Assembly: GCA_027596195.1 (NCBI GenBank)
Contig: JADGJG010000015.1
Span: forward strand, 36,363 to 100,362
Length of the DNA: 64,000 bases
Direction of reading: 5' to 3'
Source of the DNA: Podochytrium sp. JEL0797
Taxonomy: Eukaryota > Chytridiomycota > Chytridiomycetes > Chytridiales > Chytriomycetaceae
A model generated the notes under the pieces. The model searched no databases and had not been told where the DNA came from. It worked only from the letters and a program-made list of their open reading frames with translations. The position numbers and the translations under genes were made by a program. Of this stretch, positions 37,003-46,389 are shown one piece after another (position 1 is the first letter of the stretch; every line of letters begins with the position of its first letter).

Positions 37003-37913
37003 TTGTTTACGCCGAATTTGCTCTTTCTAAACGATGCCAGATTGATTTCAATATCGAAAGAACCGTTTGACCCCATACTCCAACCACCCGGAGGCTGTCC
37101 GAAAGCGGCAGCAAAGAGCCGATGCCAAGACACCTTTGCCATAGTTGAAACGCAGGTGGCCTTCTCTTTCCCTGGTGACTGGTGGTCAAGTCCCGGAGAC
37201 GGTGTTTCCGGAACACGCTTTTGAGTACGACGCCGTTCGAGACGGCCCCGAATTCGAGTTACTGCGTGCTACGAAAATGTGGTTCAAAGGGCCTCTAAGA
37301 TCCGAATGCTGTTCCGTCCAAATCCAAGGCGAACGCGTGGGATGCGGGCAGCAAAGTCGTGGGCACCAGTGTCGACACCAATCGGGTCAAGGCGGAGGCG
37401 GGCGTTGGACATCAGCGGAATGTGATGGAATACATTGCGGAGCTCAAAACAATGCATTTTGTCCAAAATGGTCGATTTCACACGGGCGTACATTTATTGA
37501 AACGGTTCCATTACGATGGAGAAAGGCTCGTCGTCGACCAACTACGGGCTTTTCCTCTTTGCTCTTGCATTTGTCTAGCAATGGCTTCTTTGCCAGGCAT
37601 CAAGGCCACGATGGACATTTGTCGGCGTGCCTTCGCGATTATCCGAGATTTCAATTCATTCACACAAGATCAAGTTCGCCACGCTGTCGGATGCGCTCGC
37701 CACCCCAACAAGTCGGATCGTCAGGCCAACATTTCGAAGGCTGTCTACCGCACTCGGATGATCGAATTTGTTCGGTTGTTCCTCAAGAGCGGGGACCCTG
37801 AGCAATTCCTCCTCATGGCATTTCATGTTCTAGGTCATGCAACTATGTCACGCGGGAAGGCGCGTCTTTTCTTTGGTATCCTCAGACCTGGATACGAACA
37901 AAATGTTTCCTAG
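37003..37913 (+). pseudogene. Unknown gene relic, more complete copy (unit 1)
   Basis: Two plus-strand frames join if one base near 37300 is ignored: ...ATKMWFKGPL then DPNAVPSKSKANAWDAGSKV and on through about 180 codons to the stop at 37911. The long second frame (from about 37302) has no stop but no ATG near its start. The protein shows no family features I know. The first 45 bases (GCAACGATTA..TTTG.TTACGCCGAATTTGCTCTTTC) recur at 39485-39535, tying this locus to a second relic. Frame loss suggests decay; a spliced gene is an alternative. Confidence 0.45.
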
Positions 37914-37926
37914 GCACGGTTAAAAG

Positions 37927-37999
37927 TCGGTGGCCAAGAATATTTATCAATGAATGGATCAAAGAGTTTGAGCCACCAGTTTGGCTTGATGAGGATTCA
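37927..37999 (-). pseudogene. Remnant of a DUF4246 gene
   Basis: The minus strand reads ILIKPNWWLKLFDPFIDKYS, matching the segment ILIKPDWWLKLVDPSIAVKW of the intact DUF4246 gene at 41690-41745. Only about 25 codons remain, directly followed by stop codons. Orientation relative to the downstream kinase is the same as for the intact gene. Confidence 0.7.
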
Positions 38000-38248
38000 G
38001 AGTTGTGAGTGGTGGCAGATTGCCCCACGCACATGAAGTAGTGCAGAAAGAGATATATATATTCTCGACTTTTTTATCATCTCATGATCGAAAGAGCAAA
38101 AACTATGCGCTGGACATTTGGGCGGGCGCATAATTCTGACAGCGTATAATTCGGGCACAAGCGGCGGCTGTTACCGGCGGCTGAAAACACTCCTTTTGAC
38201 GCCTATTTTTGGACTTTTGTCAAACTCACGGCTGACAGGTTTCCACAG

Positions 38249-39367
38249 ATGTCTGAACCCCTCCTCAATGTGAAGCAATGTAAACCTTCGCTTCCCGTTT
38301 CTGCAAGTAATTCTACCACCTCATGTAATGCATTTCTCAAATCCGAATCAGGGTCTCGAATTACTCTCGACGATTTCGAGGTCCTCAAGCCCATCGGGGA
38401 GGGAGCGTATGGCAAAGTGTTTCTCGTGCGCAAGAAAGAATCTGGCACCTTATTTGCAATGAAGAAACTCAAGAAATCCTCCTTGACCGTCCACCACAAG
38501 ACAATTGAACATACACGCAGCGAGCGCGCCATCCTGCCGCAACTCGACCATCCCTTCATCGTCACGCTTCACTTTGCCTTCCAAACGAAGGAGAACTTGT
38601 TCCTGATTCTGCAATACGCTCCCGGCGGAACCCTCTTCAGTTATCTCGCCAAGGAACGCATGTTCAGCGAAACTCAGGCATCCTTCTATATTGGGGAGAT
38701 TCTTCTTGCCCTCGAGTACGTGCATTCGCAGAGCATTATATACCGCGATCTCAAACCGGAGAACGTGCTGTTGGACGCACATGGCCACGTTTTGTTGACA
38801 GACTTTGGATTGAGCAAGGTGGTGTTGGAGACTCTTACTGTGTGTGGCACAATCGAGTACATGGCACCCGAAGTATTGAATGAGACGCTTCTCTATGGTG
38901 GTGCCGTCGACTTTTGGAGCCTTGGGATTGTGCTGTTTGATTTTCTCGCTGGCTCACCACCTTTCAAGGGCAGCAACCGCAAAAAGATCATGGACGCCAT
39001 CATGCATCAGAAACCCAAGTTTCCAAAGTTCTTTTTGCCACAGGCGACAAATCTCATTGGCAAGCTCCTTGTCAAAGACCCCACAGATCGCATCGGATAC
39101 AAGTTGGGTGCAGCTGAAATCAAAAAGCACTCGTTCTTTCGCAAAACGGATTGGGTGAAGCTGATGGCTCGGCAAGTCCTTCCACCCTTCAAACCCGGGG
39201 CTGAAATGCTTGTGGACGAATTTGGCCAGCCTGGCCCGGACTTTAGTGTTCAAAATTATTGGGACGCGCTGCAGGGGGGCTCGCTCACAATCTCCGAGGA
39301 GTCGAGAAATGCGTTGGCGAGCGATTGCTTTCGAGGATTTAGTTTTATTGCGGAAGCTGGGATATAA
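38249..39367 (+). CDS. AGC-family protein kinase, S6K/AKT-like (copy 1)
   Basis: A single exon gives 372 aa. All kinase motifs are present: IGEGAYGKVF, AMKKL with the ATP-anchoring lysine, YRDLKPENVLL, DFGLSK, activation loop TVCGTIEYMAPE and the AGC C-tail. The tail ends in a hydrophobic motif FRGFSF. A PDK1-type phosphothreonine site in the T-loop is expected from the family. There is no PH, C2 or other accessory domain, only about 45 N-terminal residues. It is nearly the same as the kinase at 42074-43144, and both have the convergent arrangement with a DUF4246 gene or remnant on their left, so they come from a local duplication. Likely function is growth or nutrient signalling, by inference from S6K/AKT kinases. 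Confidence 0.88.
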   Translation: MSEPLLNVKQCKPSLPVSASNSTTSCNAFLKSESGSRITLDDFEVLKPIGEGAYGKVFLVRKKESGTLFAMKKLKKSSLTVHHKTIEHTRSERAILPQLDHPFIVTLHFAFQTKENLFLILQYAPGGTLFSYLAKERMFSETQASFYIGEILLALEYVHSQSIIYRDLKPENVLLDAHGHVLLTDFGLSKVVLETLTVCGTIEYMAPEVLNETLLYGGAVDFWSLGIVLFDFLAGSPPFKGSNRKKIMDAIMHQKPKFPKFFLPQATNLIGKLLVKDPTDRIGYKLGAAEIKKHSFFRKTDWVKLMARQVLPPFKPGAEMLVDEFGQPGPDFSVQNYWDALQGGSLTISEESRNALASDCFRGFSFIAEAGI

Positions 39368-39479
39368 AAGTCATTTCGTTTCTATATTCACCAACTGTTT
39401 TCGTTTTGCTGCGTGACTCCATTGAGTTCGCGCTATCAAAATGAAATGAATTTCTAAAGCATACTTGCAGTCGTGAACC

Positions 39480-39816
39480 TCTTGCAACGATTAGGTACAT
39501 ATTTGTTTGACGCCGAATTTGCTCTTTCCAAACGAACCAAGATTTATGTCAATTGCCATAGAAATGGAGGAAGAGGGGGTTCGGTTTGTTTGCTACGTTG
39601 GCGAATCACGAAGGTGTGCCGCAACAAAAATCCCACAAAAATCCCTTTGACGTACGTCAAACCCGAAACCGACTCCAAAGTCATGACCGTGGCGTCCATC
39701 AACCGAAAGACCAACACTGATTCAACCGTCAACAACGAGAGTCGGGTCCACCTACATTACTTGGCAAATTTGGAGACGTGGACCGTTGAACTTTGCCCAG
39801 CGTTCATTCAGTTCTG
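39480..39816 (+). pseudogene. Unknown gene relic, short copy (unit 2)
   Basis: Shares the stretch TTTG.ACGCCGAATTTGCTCTTTC.AAACGA with 37003-37045 and lies in the same place relative to a DUF4246 gene and kinase. The plus frame reads TYLFDAEFALSKRTKIY... and later DSKVMTVASINRK, weakly like SKVVGTSVDTNR of the other copy. It lacks an ATG in a useful place and is much shorter, so it is probably a decayed duplicate. Confidence 0.4.
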
Positions 39817-40025
39817 AGGAGTTTGTTGAATGGGTCAAATGGATCCATTCTGAGAAGTGGAGGCAATTGTGATTGGAGGGGTTTGGGAATTTGGTAATTG
39901 GAAAATAAGATTTCCAAAAGCAGAGAAATGCCGAGTGAACAAGAATTGAAATAATAATTCAGTGAAAAAAGAAAAGCAAGAGGGAAAGAAAATCTACTCC
40001 TCCTTTTATTGCTCGTCAAATAAAA

Positions 40026-41813
40026 TCAATGCTCGCACAGAGAAATATTCTGCACATTCGCATATCCCCCTTGCGGCGTATTCTTTCTCTCCTCCATCAC
40101 CTGTCTCGCCACCTCCTCCGCCTCCTTGGGACTCATTGTCGAGCCCGTGAACCCCACAATCTTGCGCACAATCTCCACAGGCACATTGAGCGCGCGAAAC
40201 ACGGCGACAAACAACTCATTCGCAACCCAATCCGTTTGCTGCTTTGCAACGTCCTTGCTCGAGAGAATCCGGTGTTCCGGGTGGACGACGAAAAACGCGA
40301 GAATCTTGCGAGAACCTGCGCGGGACTTGTCGGCAAGCTCGAACGCTTCCACCTTGTGATGCAGAAAGTTGGGGAACACGATGCAACGGTTTGGTTTGGC
40401 TTCGATTTTCCCCGTCACTGCAACGTTCGCGGAAAACTCGTCGTGGTCGTTGCTGAATCCAAACACTTTTTCGAGACCGGCAAAGTCGCCCTGCTCGTAT
40501 TCGAAACTCATCCCATCGTCCGTATCGTACACATGGCGGAATGCGAGACGAGAAGAAGTGATATTGTCCACATCGTAGTACAAAATTCCAGTGGCTGCGA
40601 TCGCTTCGTTTTCCATGCCCTCCAAGTGCCAACTGCCTCCGTTGAAAGTTGGACGCTCAGGCGTCAACAGAATGTTGGCCATTTTGACAATCACTTGCAC
40701 GGTTTTTCCTTTCAAGGACATTGTGCGGCACTCCAAATTGGTCACCTCGTCAGCAGGAAACGCGTCGGGAAGTCCAGGCACGGCGATAGGGCGAGCTTGC
40801 AGCGTGTCCGCAAATTCGTAGTATTCGTCTTCAAACTCGTCGTAGTCACGGAGCTTCTCGTCATGAATGTCGGACTCGGGTCCATATTTGTGTTTGACCC
40901 ATTCATCCGTTTGCCAGTCGTAAATGTCGCCGGCCTGGTAGTCGTTGTTGCTCATGGACGCGTGGATCCGAGTCAAAGGGGTAGTGGAGAGGGGACCCAG
41001 AGCGAGTTCGAACATGGGCACCATGTGCGCGAAAATCGCGGAGATGCTACCTGTCAGCTCGGGGTGACTCGCGCGATGGAGGTTGTTGATGTAGGACTCG
41101 ACCGTCACTTGGCCCTCCTTGGAGATGTTGAATTCGGCAGGAATCCATTGGAACTTTGTCGACACATCCGAATGATCCTCTTCCCACGCGTGCACTTGCG
41201 GTTTCTGTTCGAGCCCGTCATACGACACGGGAGTGTCGCCCACCAAACACGTCGGAGAGTTGCGCAGCTTCGATTTCCCAAACACGAGGCAATAGTCACT
41301 TGGGTGGATGAGGTCGAGGACTTTGTTGTCAGATTGGGGGTGCCATTTGTGTTTCTGGAGGGCGGCGTGTTCGACGGCAGAAGCGTGGTGGGACAGGCGC
41401 GAAACGAGGGCTGAAGAGACAATGGTGTCGGAAACAAACACGCCGTGCGTCGAGGTGGGGCTGATGATGATGTTGCGATGGTTTGGATCGGGGCGAATCA
41501 AGCGGTGCGCGGCGAGGAAGTTGAGTTCTGAAAACATGAAGGTGACAGCCTGGGAGACGAACTCGGAGTCGGTGACATGCACTCGCTCTTCGCCTTCGAT
41601 TGGTGGAAGTGGATCCGGGGCTGAAAAGTCGGAGGCCGAGAGCAAGGTCTGGATACCGTTGGCGATCTCCGCGCGCCACTTTACAGCGATGGATGGATCC
41701 ACGAGTTTGAGCCACCAATCCGGCTTGATGAGGATCTCATTCATCACGCGTAGGTACACTGTCTCGCGGAACGTGAGGATCGGGAGAGTTTTGTAACGGA
41801 AAGTTGGTTGCAT
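40026..41813 (-). CDS. DUF4246 family protein (fungal, 2OG-oxygenase-like C-terminus)
   Basis: A single exon gives 595 aa from the ATG at 41813. Family features: RETVYLRVMNEILIKPDWW at the N-terminus, FQWIPAEFNISKEGQVTVES followed by YINNLH, then a C-terminal half with GSWHLEGMENE, ATGILYYDVDN, FRHVYD and RCIVFPNFLHHKVEAFEL. The H..G.ENE and H.V spacing resembles the iron-binding double-stranded beta-helix of 2OG-Fe(II) oxygenases; function in the family is unproven. It faces the kinase at 42074 head to head. A 461-codon open frame on the opposite strand is a GC-driven shadow. A short remnant of the same gene sits at 37927-37999. Confidence 0.85.
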   Translation of the reverse strand: MQPTFRYKTLPILTFRETVYLRVMNEILIKPDWWLKLVDPSIAVKWRAEIANGIQTLLSASDFSAPDPLPPIEGEERVHVTDSEFVSQAVTFMFSELNFLAAHRLIRPDPNHRNIIISPTSTHGVFVSDTIVSSALVSRLSHHASAVEHAALQKHKWHPQSDNKVLDLIHPSDYCLVFGKSKLRNSPTCLVGDTPVSYDGLEQKPQVHAWEEDHSDVSTKFQWIPAEFNISKEGQVTVESYINNLHRASHPELTGSISAIFAHMVPMFELALGPLSTTPLTRIHASMSNNDYQAGDIYDWQTDEWVKHKYGPESDIHDEKLRDYDEFEDEYYEFADTLQARPIAVPGLPDAFPADEVTNLECRTMSLKGKTVQVIVKMANILLTPERPTFNGGSWHLEGMENEAIAATGILYYDVDNITSSRLAFRHVYDTDDGMSFEYEQGDFAGLEKVFGFSNDHDEFSANVAVTGKIEAKPNRCIVFPNFLHHKVEAFELADKSRAGSRKILAFFVVHPEHRILSSKDVAKQQTDWVANELFVAVFRALNVPVEIVRKIVGFTGSTMSPKEAEEVARQVMEERKNTPQGGYANVQNISLCEH

Positions 41814-42073
41814 GAGGGGCAGGGTTTCTCGAAGAAAATGTCAGTTTCCAATTCACTCCATGGACCATCATTCATTGGTATTCCTTTGGATTTCAGAGTT
41901 GCGTCTGCGCCGAGATCAACGATTACTGACGCAGGATGGAAGATTTTCCAATTTCTAATCACACGATACAACCATGCCCAGTTTCCAAGCCATTTCCTCG
42001 AAACGAACTGGTTAAAATTCGAACCTTCGCTTCTCGTTTCTGCAAGTTATTACAAAGATATTATACCACCGCC

Positions 42074-43144
42074 ATGCCATGCCTTACTCAGATCACCAAA
42101 GCTGCAACCTGCAGCGCACATCCGTGTCTTTTTTCTCCAAGCTCCTCAGCCGGGCCTCTCACTACTGTCGATGATTTCGAGGTCCTCAAGCCCATCGGGG
42201 AGGGTGCATATGGAAAAGTGTTTCTCGTGCGCAAGAAAGAATCTGGCACCTTGTTTGCCATGAAGACACTCAAGGCCGTTGAACATACGCGCAGCGAGAG
42301 CACCATTCTGTCGCAACTCGACAACCCCTTCATCGTCGCGCTGCACTTTATCTTCCAAACTAAGGAGAACTTGCGCCTAATTCTGCAGTACGCTCCTGGC
42401 GGATCCCTTTTCAGTTATCTCGCCAAGGAGCGCATGTTCAGCGAAACTCAAGCATCCTTCTATATTGGGGAGATTCTTCTTGCCCTCGAGCACGTGCATG
42501 CGCAGGGCATTATTTACCGCGATCTCAAACCGGAGAACGTGCTGTTGGACTTGCATGGCCACGTTTTGTTGACAGACTTCGGATTGAGCAAGGTGGTGAT
42601 GGAGACACGAACCGTTTGTGGTACAATCGACTACATGGCGCCCGAAGTATTGAGTGAGACACTTCTCTATGGCCGTGCCGTTGACTTTTGGAGCCTTGGG
42701 ATTGTGCTGTTTGATTTTCTCGCCGGCTCACCGCCCTTCAAGGGCAACAACCGCAAGAAGATCATGGACGCCATCATGCATCAGAAACCCAAGTTTCCAA
42801 AGTTCTTTTCGCCGCAGGCGACAAATCTCATCGGCAAGCTCCTTGTCAAGGACCCCTCTCATCGCATCGGGTGCAAGTTGGGCGCAGCTGAAATCAAAAA
42901 GCACTCTTTCTTTCGCAAAACGGATTGGGTAAAGCTGATGGCTCGAAAAGTTTCTCCACCCTTCAAACCCGGGGATGGAATGCTCGTGGACGAATTGGGC
43001 CAACCTAGCTCGGAGTTTTCTGGTCAAAATTATTGTGACACGCTGTTGGGGGGCCCGCTTACAAGCTCCGAGGAGTCGAGAAATGCGTCGGCAAGTGATT
43101 CCTTTCGAGGATTTAGTTTTGTTGCGGACGCAGCTGGCATATAA
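42074..43144 (+). CDS. AGC-family protein kinase, S6K/AKT-like (copy 2)
   Basis: About 356 aa from the ATG at 42074, near-identical to the kinase at 38249-39367 from IGEGAYGKVF to the hydrophobic motif FRGFSF. It differs by loss of about nine residues after the VAIK lysine (KTLKAVEHTR versus KKLKKSSLTVHHKTIEHTR) and by many silent changes. The N-terminal 30 residues are not homologous in frame. DNA upstream still matches copy 1 (CTTCGCTTC.CGTTTCTGCAAGT), but that match is in another frame, so the N-terminus was rebuilt after a frameshift. The open frame also continues upstream to an ATG at 41936. Catalytic residues are all intact. Confidence 0.87.
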   Translation: MPCLTQITKAATCSAHPCLFSPSSSAGPLTTVDDFEVLKPIGEGAYGKVFLVRKKESGTLFAMKTLKAVEHTRSESTILSQLDNPFIVALHFIFQTKENLRLILQYAPGGSLFSYLAKERMFSETQASFYIGEILLALEHVHAQGIIYRDLKPENVLLDLHGHVLLTDFGLSKVVMETRTVCGTIDYMAPEVLSETLLYGRAVDFWSLGIVLFDFLAGSPPFKGNNRKKIMDAIMHQKPKFPKFFSPQATNLIGKLLVKDPSHRIGCKLGAAEIKKHSFFRKTDWVKLMARKVSPPFKPGDGMLVDELGQPSSEFSGQNYCDTLLGGPLTSSEESRNASASDSFRGFSFVADAAGI

Positions 43145-43213
43145 AATACTTTTTCACCAACGTCTTCATTTTCTTCAGTTTGGCAACGTGACTCACTTGA
43201 GTTCGCGCTATCA

Positions 43214-43704
43214 ATGACGCCCACTTCCGAGAATGAGGAGGAGAAGGTGGATGGGGTTGAGTTGGAACTCAACAAGGCATCACTCTGTCTCAAGGAGAGT
43301 CGGGCGCGTCTGGCGGCAATGAGGGAGTTCGGGATTAAGCCCGCGGAAATCCATGGTGAGTCGATTTTTGGAACGTGCGCAATGATAAAAAATTTAATCA
43401 TCCTCTTGTCGCAAACAGGAATTGCTTTCCTGGAGCATTTCGCGCTCATGCCGAAGCGCAACAACAAGGGTGAGGCGGTTGAGGACGGTGACCTTGGAAA
43501 TAAGGGGGGGGACTGGAGGTGGACCTCTACAAGACCGTCTTCAACTTCCGCACCCGCATCTACAACCCCATTCATGACTGCAAGTTGGACGAGAACCCGT
43601 CTGGCCTTGCGGAAACGGTGATGGAGGTGAAGAGGGAAAGCAGGCGGCGTATTTCGCGGACAGGCAGTGGGACGTGCATTAGGGAAAACACTGTCACCGT
43701 TTGA
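43214..43704 (+). CDS. Short uncharacterised gene, frame broken at a G8 run
   Basis: Exon 1 starts at the ATG at 43214 (MTPTSENEEEKVDGVELELN), ends at CATG with a GTGAGT donor, and joins a second exon near 43421 (GIAFLEHFALMPKRNNKGEA). The frame is then lost at a run of eight G at 43505-43512; one base shift gives LEVDLYKTVFNFRTRIYNP, which looks coding. Either this is a recent pseudogene or the G-run is a sequencing error. No family recognised. It begins at the right-hand boundary of the duplicated kinase segment. Confidence 0.4.
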
Positions 43705-43799
43705 TGGACCCTGAACGCGTCGCCGTCTCCAAGTTCTACTTGAATATTTTTTTTGGCTTGGGTGGATTTGTTTGCCAAGGTTTTCGAAAAGACACCGAA

Positions 43800-45440
43800 A
43801 TGGCCCTAACACTTCGGGTTCTCCGCAGCAGGGTCCTCGTAGGCAGCGTGTGTGGGCTCTGTGTTGGAGTCCTCCTCGCTTCTTACCGCGGCCACTTGGC
43901 GAAGAAGCGCGGACTTTTCCCGGCTGGGCCGCGCGGGTCTTTTCTGTTTGGCAACTTCTTTGCACTTGGCGGCCTTCCTCAGGCAGCGTTTTCAACGTGG
44001 CGCCGAGTGTTTGGCAGCCTCTATTCACTTTCACTTGGCGCAAAGAAAGTCCTCGTTGTCGCTGATGCGAAAACACTTCGCCAACTCGTCTCTTTTCCCG
44101 CCTTCAACGACAGACCAGAAGACTTGGTCTTAGCAAACATTCTCCTCGGTGGAATGCCCACCCTCACTCACCACACACTCCCGCGCTTCAAGGCGTTCCG
44201 CCGCCTGGTCCAGTTGTCCCTCACGAAAACAATTCTGAGAAAACACGACGCCCTCTTCACCCACGAAACAAAAGCCTTCCTCCGCTCCCTCGTCCCCATC
44301 GCGTCTACAAACGAACCAAACCCCGTCAAGGACCAAGTCCACAAATTCTCCTTCTCCATGATCATCCACATTTGCTTCGCCGTCTCCATGCACGACCTCG
44401 ACAAAGACTTTATGCCCGCCTTCTTCCACAATACGGACCAGAGCTTCCTCCTCGCCGGCGCTGCCACCGACAAGGCCGCCTTCTTTCCCATCCTCAACTG
44501 GTTCCCGGACCCAAACATCCAAAAAGCAAAACGCGTCCGTGAAACGGGGTCTCGCTTCATTTCTCAACTCATGCACATGACGGAACAGAAATTCACTGCC
44601 CAGAAGGCTAACAACGCGTCGGATTCCACCGATTCCTTCTCCACCGCAGTCTCCCACCCGGAATCCCCCGACTCCCCCCTCTCCATCATGGAACTCGTTC
44701 TCTCAACCCCCTCCCTCACAACCCACCTCCCCCGTCCCGCACTCACAGACGCCCTCAACAACCTCACCATCGGCGCAATCGACACCGTCGCCATCGCCAT
44801 CCAATGGGCCTTTGCCTACCTCGCCACACACCCCCACATCCAATCCGACCTCCACACCGAACTCGACAATCACCTGCACCGCAGCACACTCCCCACTCTC
44901 GCGGATGAACCACACCTCCCTCTCCTCAACGCGTTCCTGCGCGAAACGCAACGCATGCGGCCAGTGAGTGCGACGGCGGTTCCGAGAGCTACGCTTTCGG
45001 ATCAACAATGGCAAGGGTACTTGATTCCGAAGGGGACTTGGCTCATGTTTGACTTTTACGGACTCGCGCGCGATGTGGAGACGTATGGTTCAGATGTGGA
45101 TACGTTCCGTCCCGATCGATACATTGACCCATTCACGGGCGGGTTTAACGCCGCGTTGGATTCGTTCAACCCAGCTGGGGCGGATACGACCTCACATCCG
45201 CGTAGCTTTTCATTTGGGAGACGCGTGTGTCCTGGCAAAGAATTGGCGCAAATGCAGTTGTTTATGGCCATCGCAGGGGTGTGTCAGTGTTTTGTAGTGG
45301 AACAAGGTGACGAAGGGGTAGATTTGGACGCCATGTGCCCGGGGTTGACGAATCCGCCAAAAGGGTTGAAGGTGGTTTTGAGGGAGAGGTTTGAGGGTGC
45401 TTTTGGGTTGTTTGAGGAGGGGTGCGATAGTGAAAAGTGA
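43800..45440 (+). CDS. Cytochrome P450 monooxygenase
   Basis: A single exon gives 546 aa. It has an N-terminal hydrophobic anchor (VLVGSVCGLCVGVLLASY), a Pro-rich hinge (FPAGPRG), an I-helix with AIDTVA in the place of AG.DT, the ExxR motif RETQRMRP, the PERF-like FRPDRY and the heme-binding loop FSFGRRVCPGKELA with the thiolate cysteine. It is an ER-bound monooxygenase; the substrate is unknown. It is not closely related to the P450s at 57-64 kb (different heme loop, no introns), being nearer to the E-class group I type seen in fungal secondary metabolism. Its 3' end is duplicated just downstream. Confidence 0.9.
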   Translation: MALTLRVLRSRVLVGSVCGLCVGVLLASYRGHLAKKRGLFPAGPRGSFLFGNFFALGGLPQAAFSTWRRVFGSLYSLSLGAKKVLVVADAKTLRQLVSFPAFNDRPEDLVLANILLGGMPTLTHHTLPRFKAFRRLVQLSLTKTILRKHDALFTHETKAFLRSLVPIASTNEPNPVKDQVHKFSFSMIIHICFAVSMHDLDKDFMPAFFHNTDQSFLLAGAATDKAAFFPILNWFPDPNIQKAKRVRETGSRFISQLMHMTEQKFTAQKANNASDSTDSFSTAVSHPESPDSPLSIMELVLSTPSLTTHLPRPALTDALNNLTIGAIDTVAIAIQWAFAYLATHPHIQSDLHTELDNHLHRSTLPTLADEPHLPLLNAFLRETQRMRPVSATAVPRATLSDQQWQGYLIPKGTWLMFDFYGLARDVETYGSDVDTFRPDRYIDPFTGGFNAALDSFNPAGADTTSHPRSFSFGRRVCPGKELAQMQLFMAIAGVCQCFVVEQGDEGVDLDAMCPGLTNPPKGLKVVLRERFEGAFGLFEEGCDSEK

Positions 45441-45504
45441 ATTTCATTTTTTTATATTGCTTTGCTTGTTCACGCTTTTTCATCCACAAATGAGAGTGTT
45501 TGAT

Positions 45505-45825
45505 ATCGAGTTGATTGATACATTGACCATTTCACGGGCGAGTTTAACGCTGCTTTGGATTGACCTCACATCCACGCAGTTTCTCATTCGGAAGATGCGT
45601 GTGTCCCGGCAAGGAATTAGCACAAATGCAGCTATTTATGTCCGTCGCGGGGGTGTGCCAGTGTTTTGTGGTGGAGTAAGGTGAAGAGGGAGTCGATTTG
45701 AACGCCATGTGTCCGGGGTTGACGAATCCCCCAAAGGGGTTGAAGGTGGTTTTGAGGGAGATGTTTGAAGGGGCTTTTGGGTTGTTTGAGGGGTGCGGAG
45801 GAGGGGTTGTGGGTGGTGAAAAGTG
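45505..45825 (+). pseudogene. Partial tandem duplicate of the P450 3' end
   Basis: Starts at TTGATTGATACATTGACCATTT and follows the 3' part of the P450 (45110-45430) nearly base for base: TTCACGGGCG.GTTTAACGC, CGTGTGTCC.GGCAA.GAATT, GCCATGTG.CCGGGGTTGA and GGTTGAAGGTGGTTTTGAGG. About 30 bp before the heme loop are missing and frame is broken several times. A second GTGAAAAGTGAATTTC, as at the end of the real gene, closes it. Confidence 0.88.
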
Positions 45826-45984
45826 AATTTCTTTTTTTCTATTGCTTTCTTTCGTTTTCGAGCAAAAAACGAGTATACCATTTAGGTAATTGCATACACC
45901 CTCGCCTATTGGTCGAATTCGAGCCAGAGCATTAATTTCCTTGGAATCCGTATCAAGACTGCACTTTTTGAAAACTAAATATAT

Positions 45985-46066
45985 GGGCGGATGGCCGAGT
46001 GGTCTAAGGCGCTGCACTCAAGTTGCAGTCTCGCAAGAGGCGTGGGTTCGAGTCCCACTCCGCTCA
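45985..46066 (+). tRNA. tRNA-Leu (CAA), copy 1
   Basis: Acceptor GGGCGGA pairs with TCCGCTC (one G-T). Anticodon loop CTCAAGT gives CAA (UUG codon). The long variable arm TCTCGCAAGAGGC marks a class II tRNA, and the T arm is complete. No intron. T-rich terminator at 46067. Confidence 0.93.
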
Positions 46067-46389
46067 TTTTTGTTTGCTGCGATTTCCTTTATTTTTTGCT
46101 TTCGTGCGATGGCGCTCCATAGAATGCGCGCCCATGCAACCCGCCAAATCATTGCTGCGAATGCCAACTCAGGGTTGAACGTTTTTTTTCTTAAAGGGAT
46201 TCGATTCTGGCTTGTAGGAATGGTGGCGTGTTTTGATGGAGTGTGTATGCAACATGTTTTTTCAGCATGTGAATACCCACTGTTCTGACCAAGAGGGATT
46301 TCTCCTGTAGATTTGCACGAAGTGGGAGCACCCGCCGCCAAACGCTGGGTCGTAAATCTTTTTTGAAAATCAATCTTTCCCCTAAGCAT
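46067..46389. other. tRNA 3' flank shared with the inverted copy
   Basis: The first 120 bp (TGTTTGCTG, GCGATGGCG.TCCAT.GAA.GCGCGC, GCGAATGC..A.TCAGG.TTGA) match the flank of the other tRNA-Leu at 53470-53615 in inverted orientation. No gene seen. Confidence 0.6.

Noticed and set aside
40029..41414. 461-codon open frame on the plus strand
   Set aside because: Fully antisense to the DUF4246 gene, whose family motifs run the whole length; the open frame follows from C/G-rich third positions. No family features of its own.
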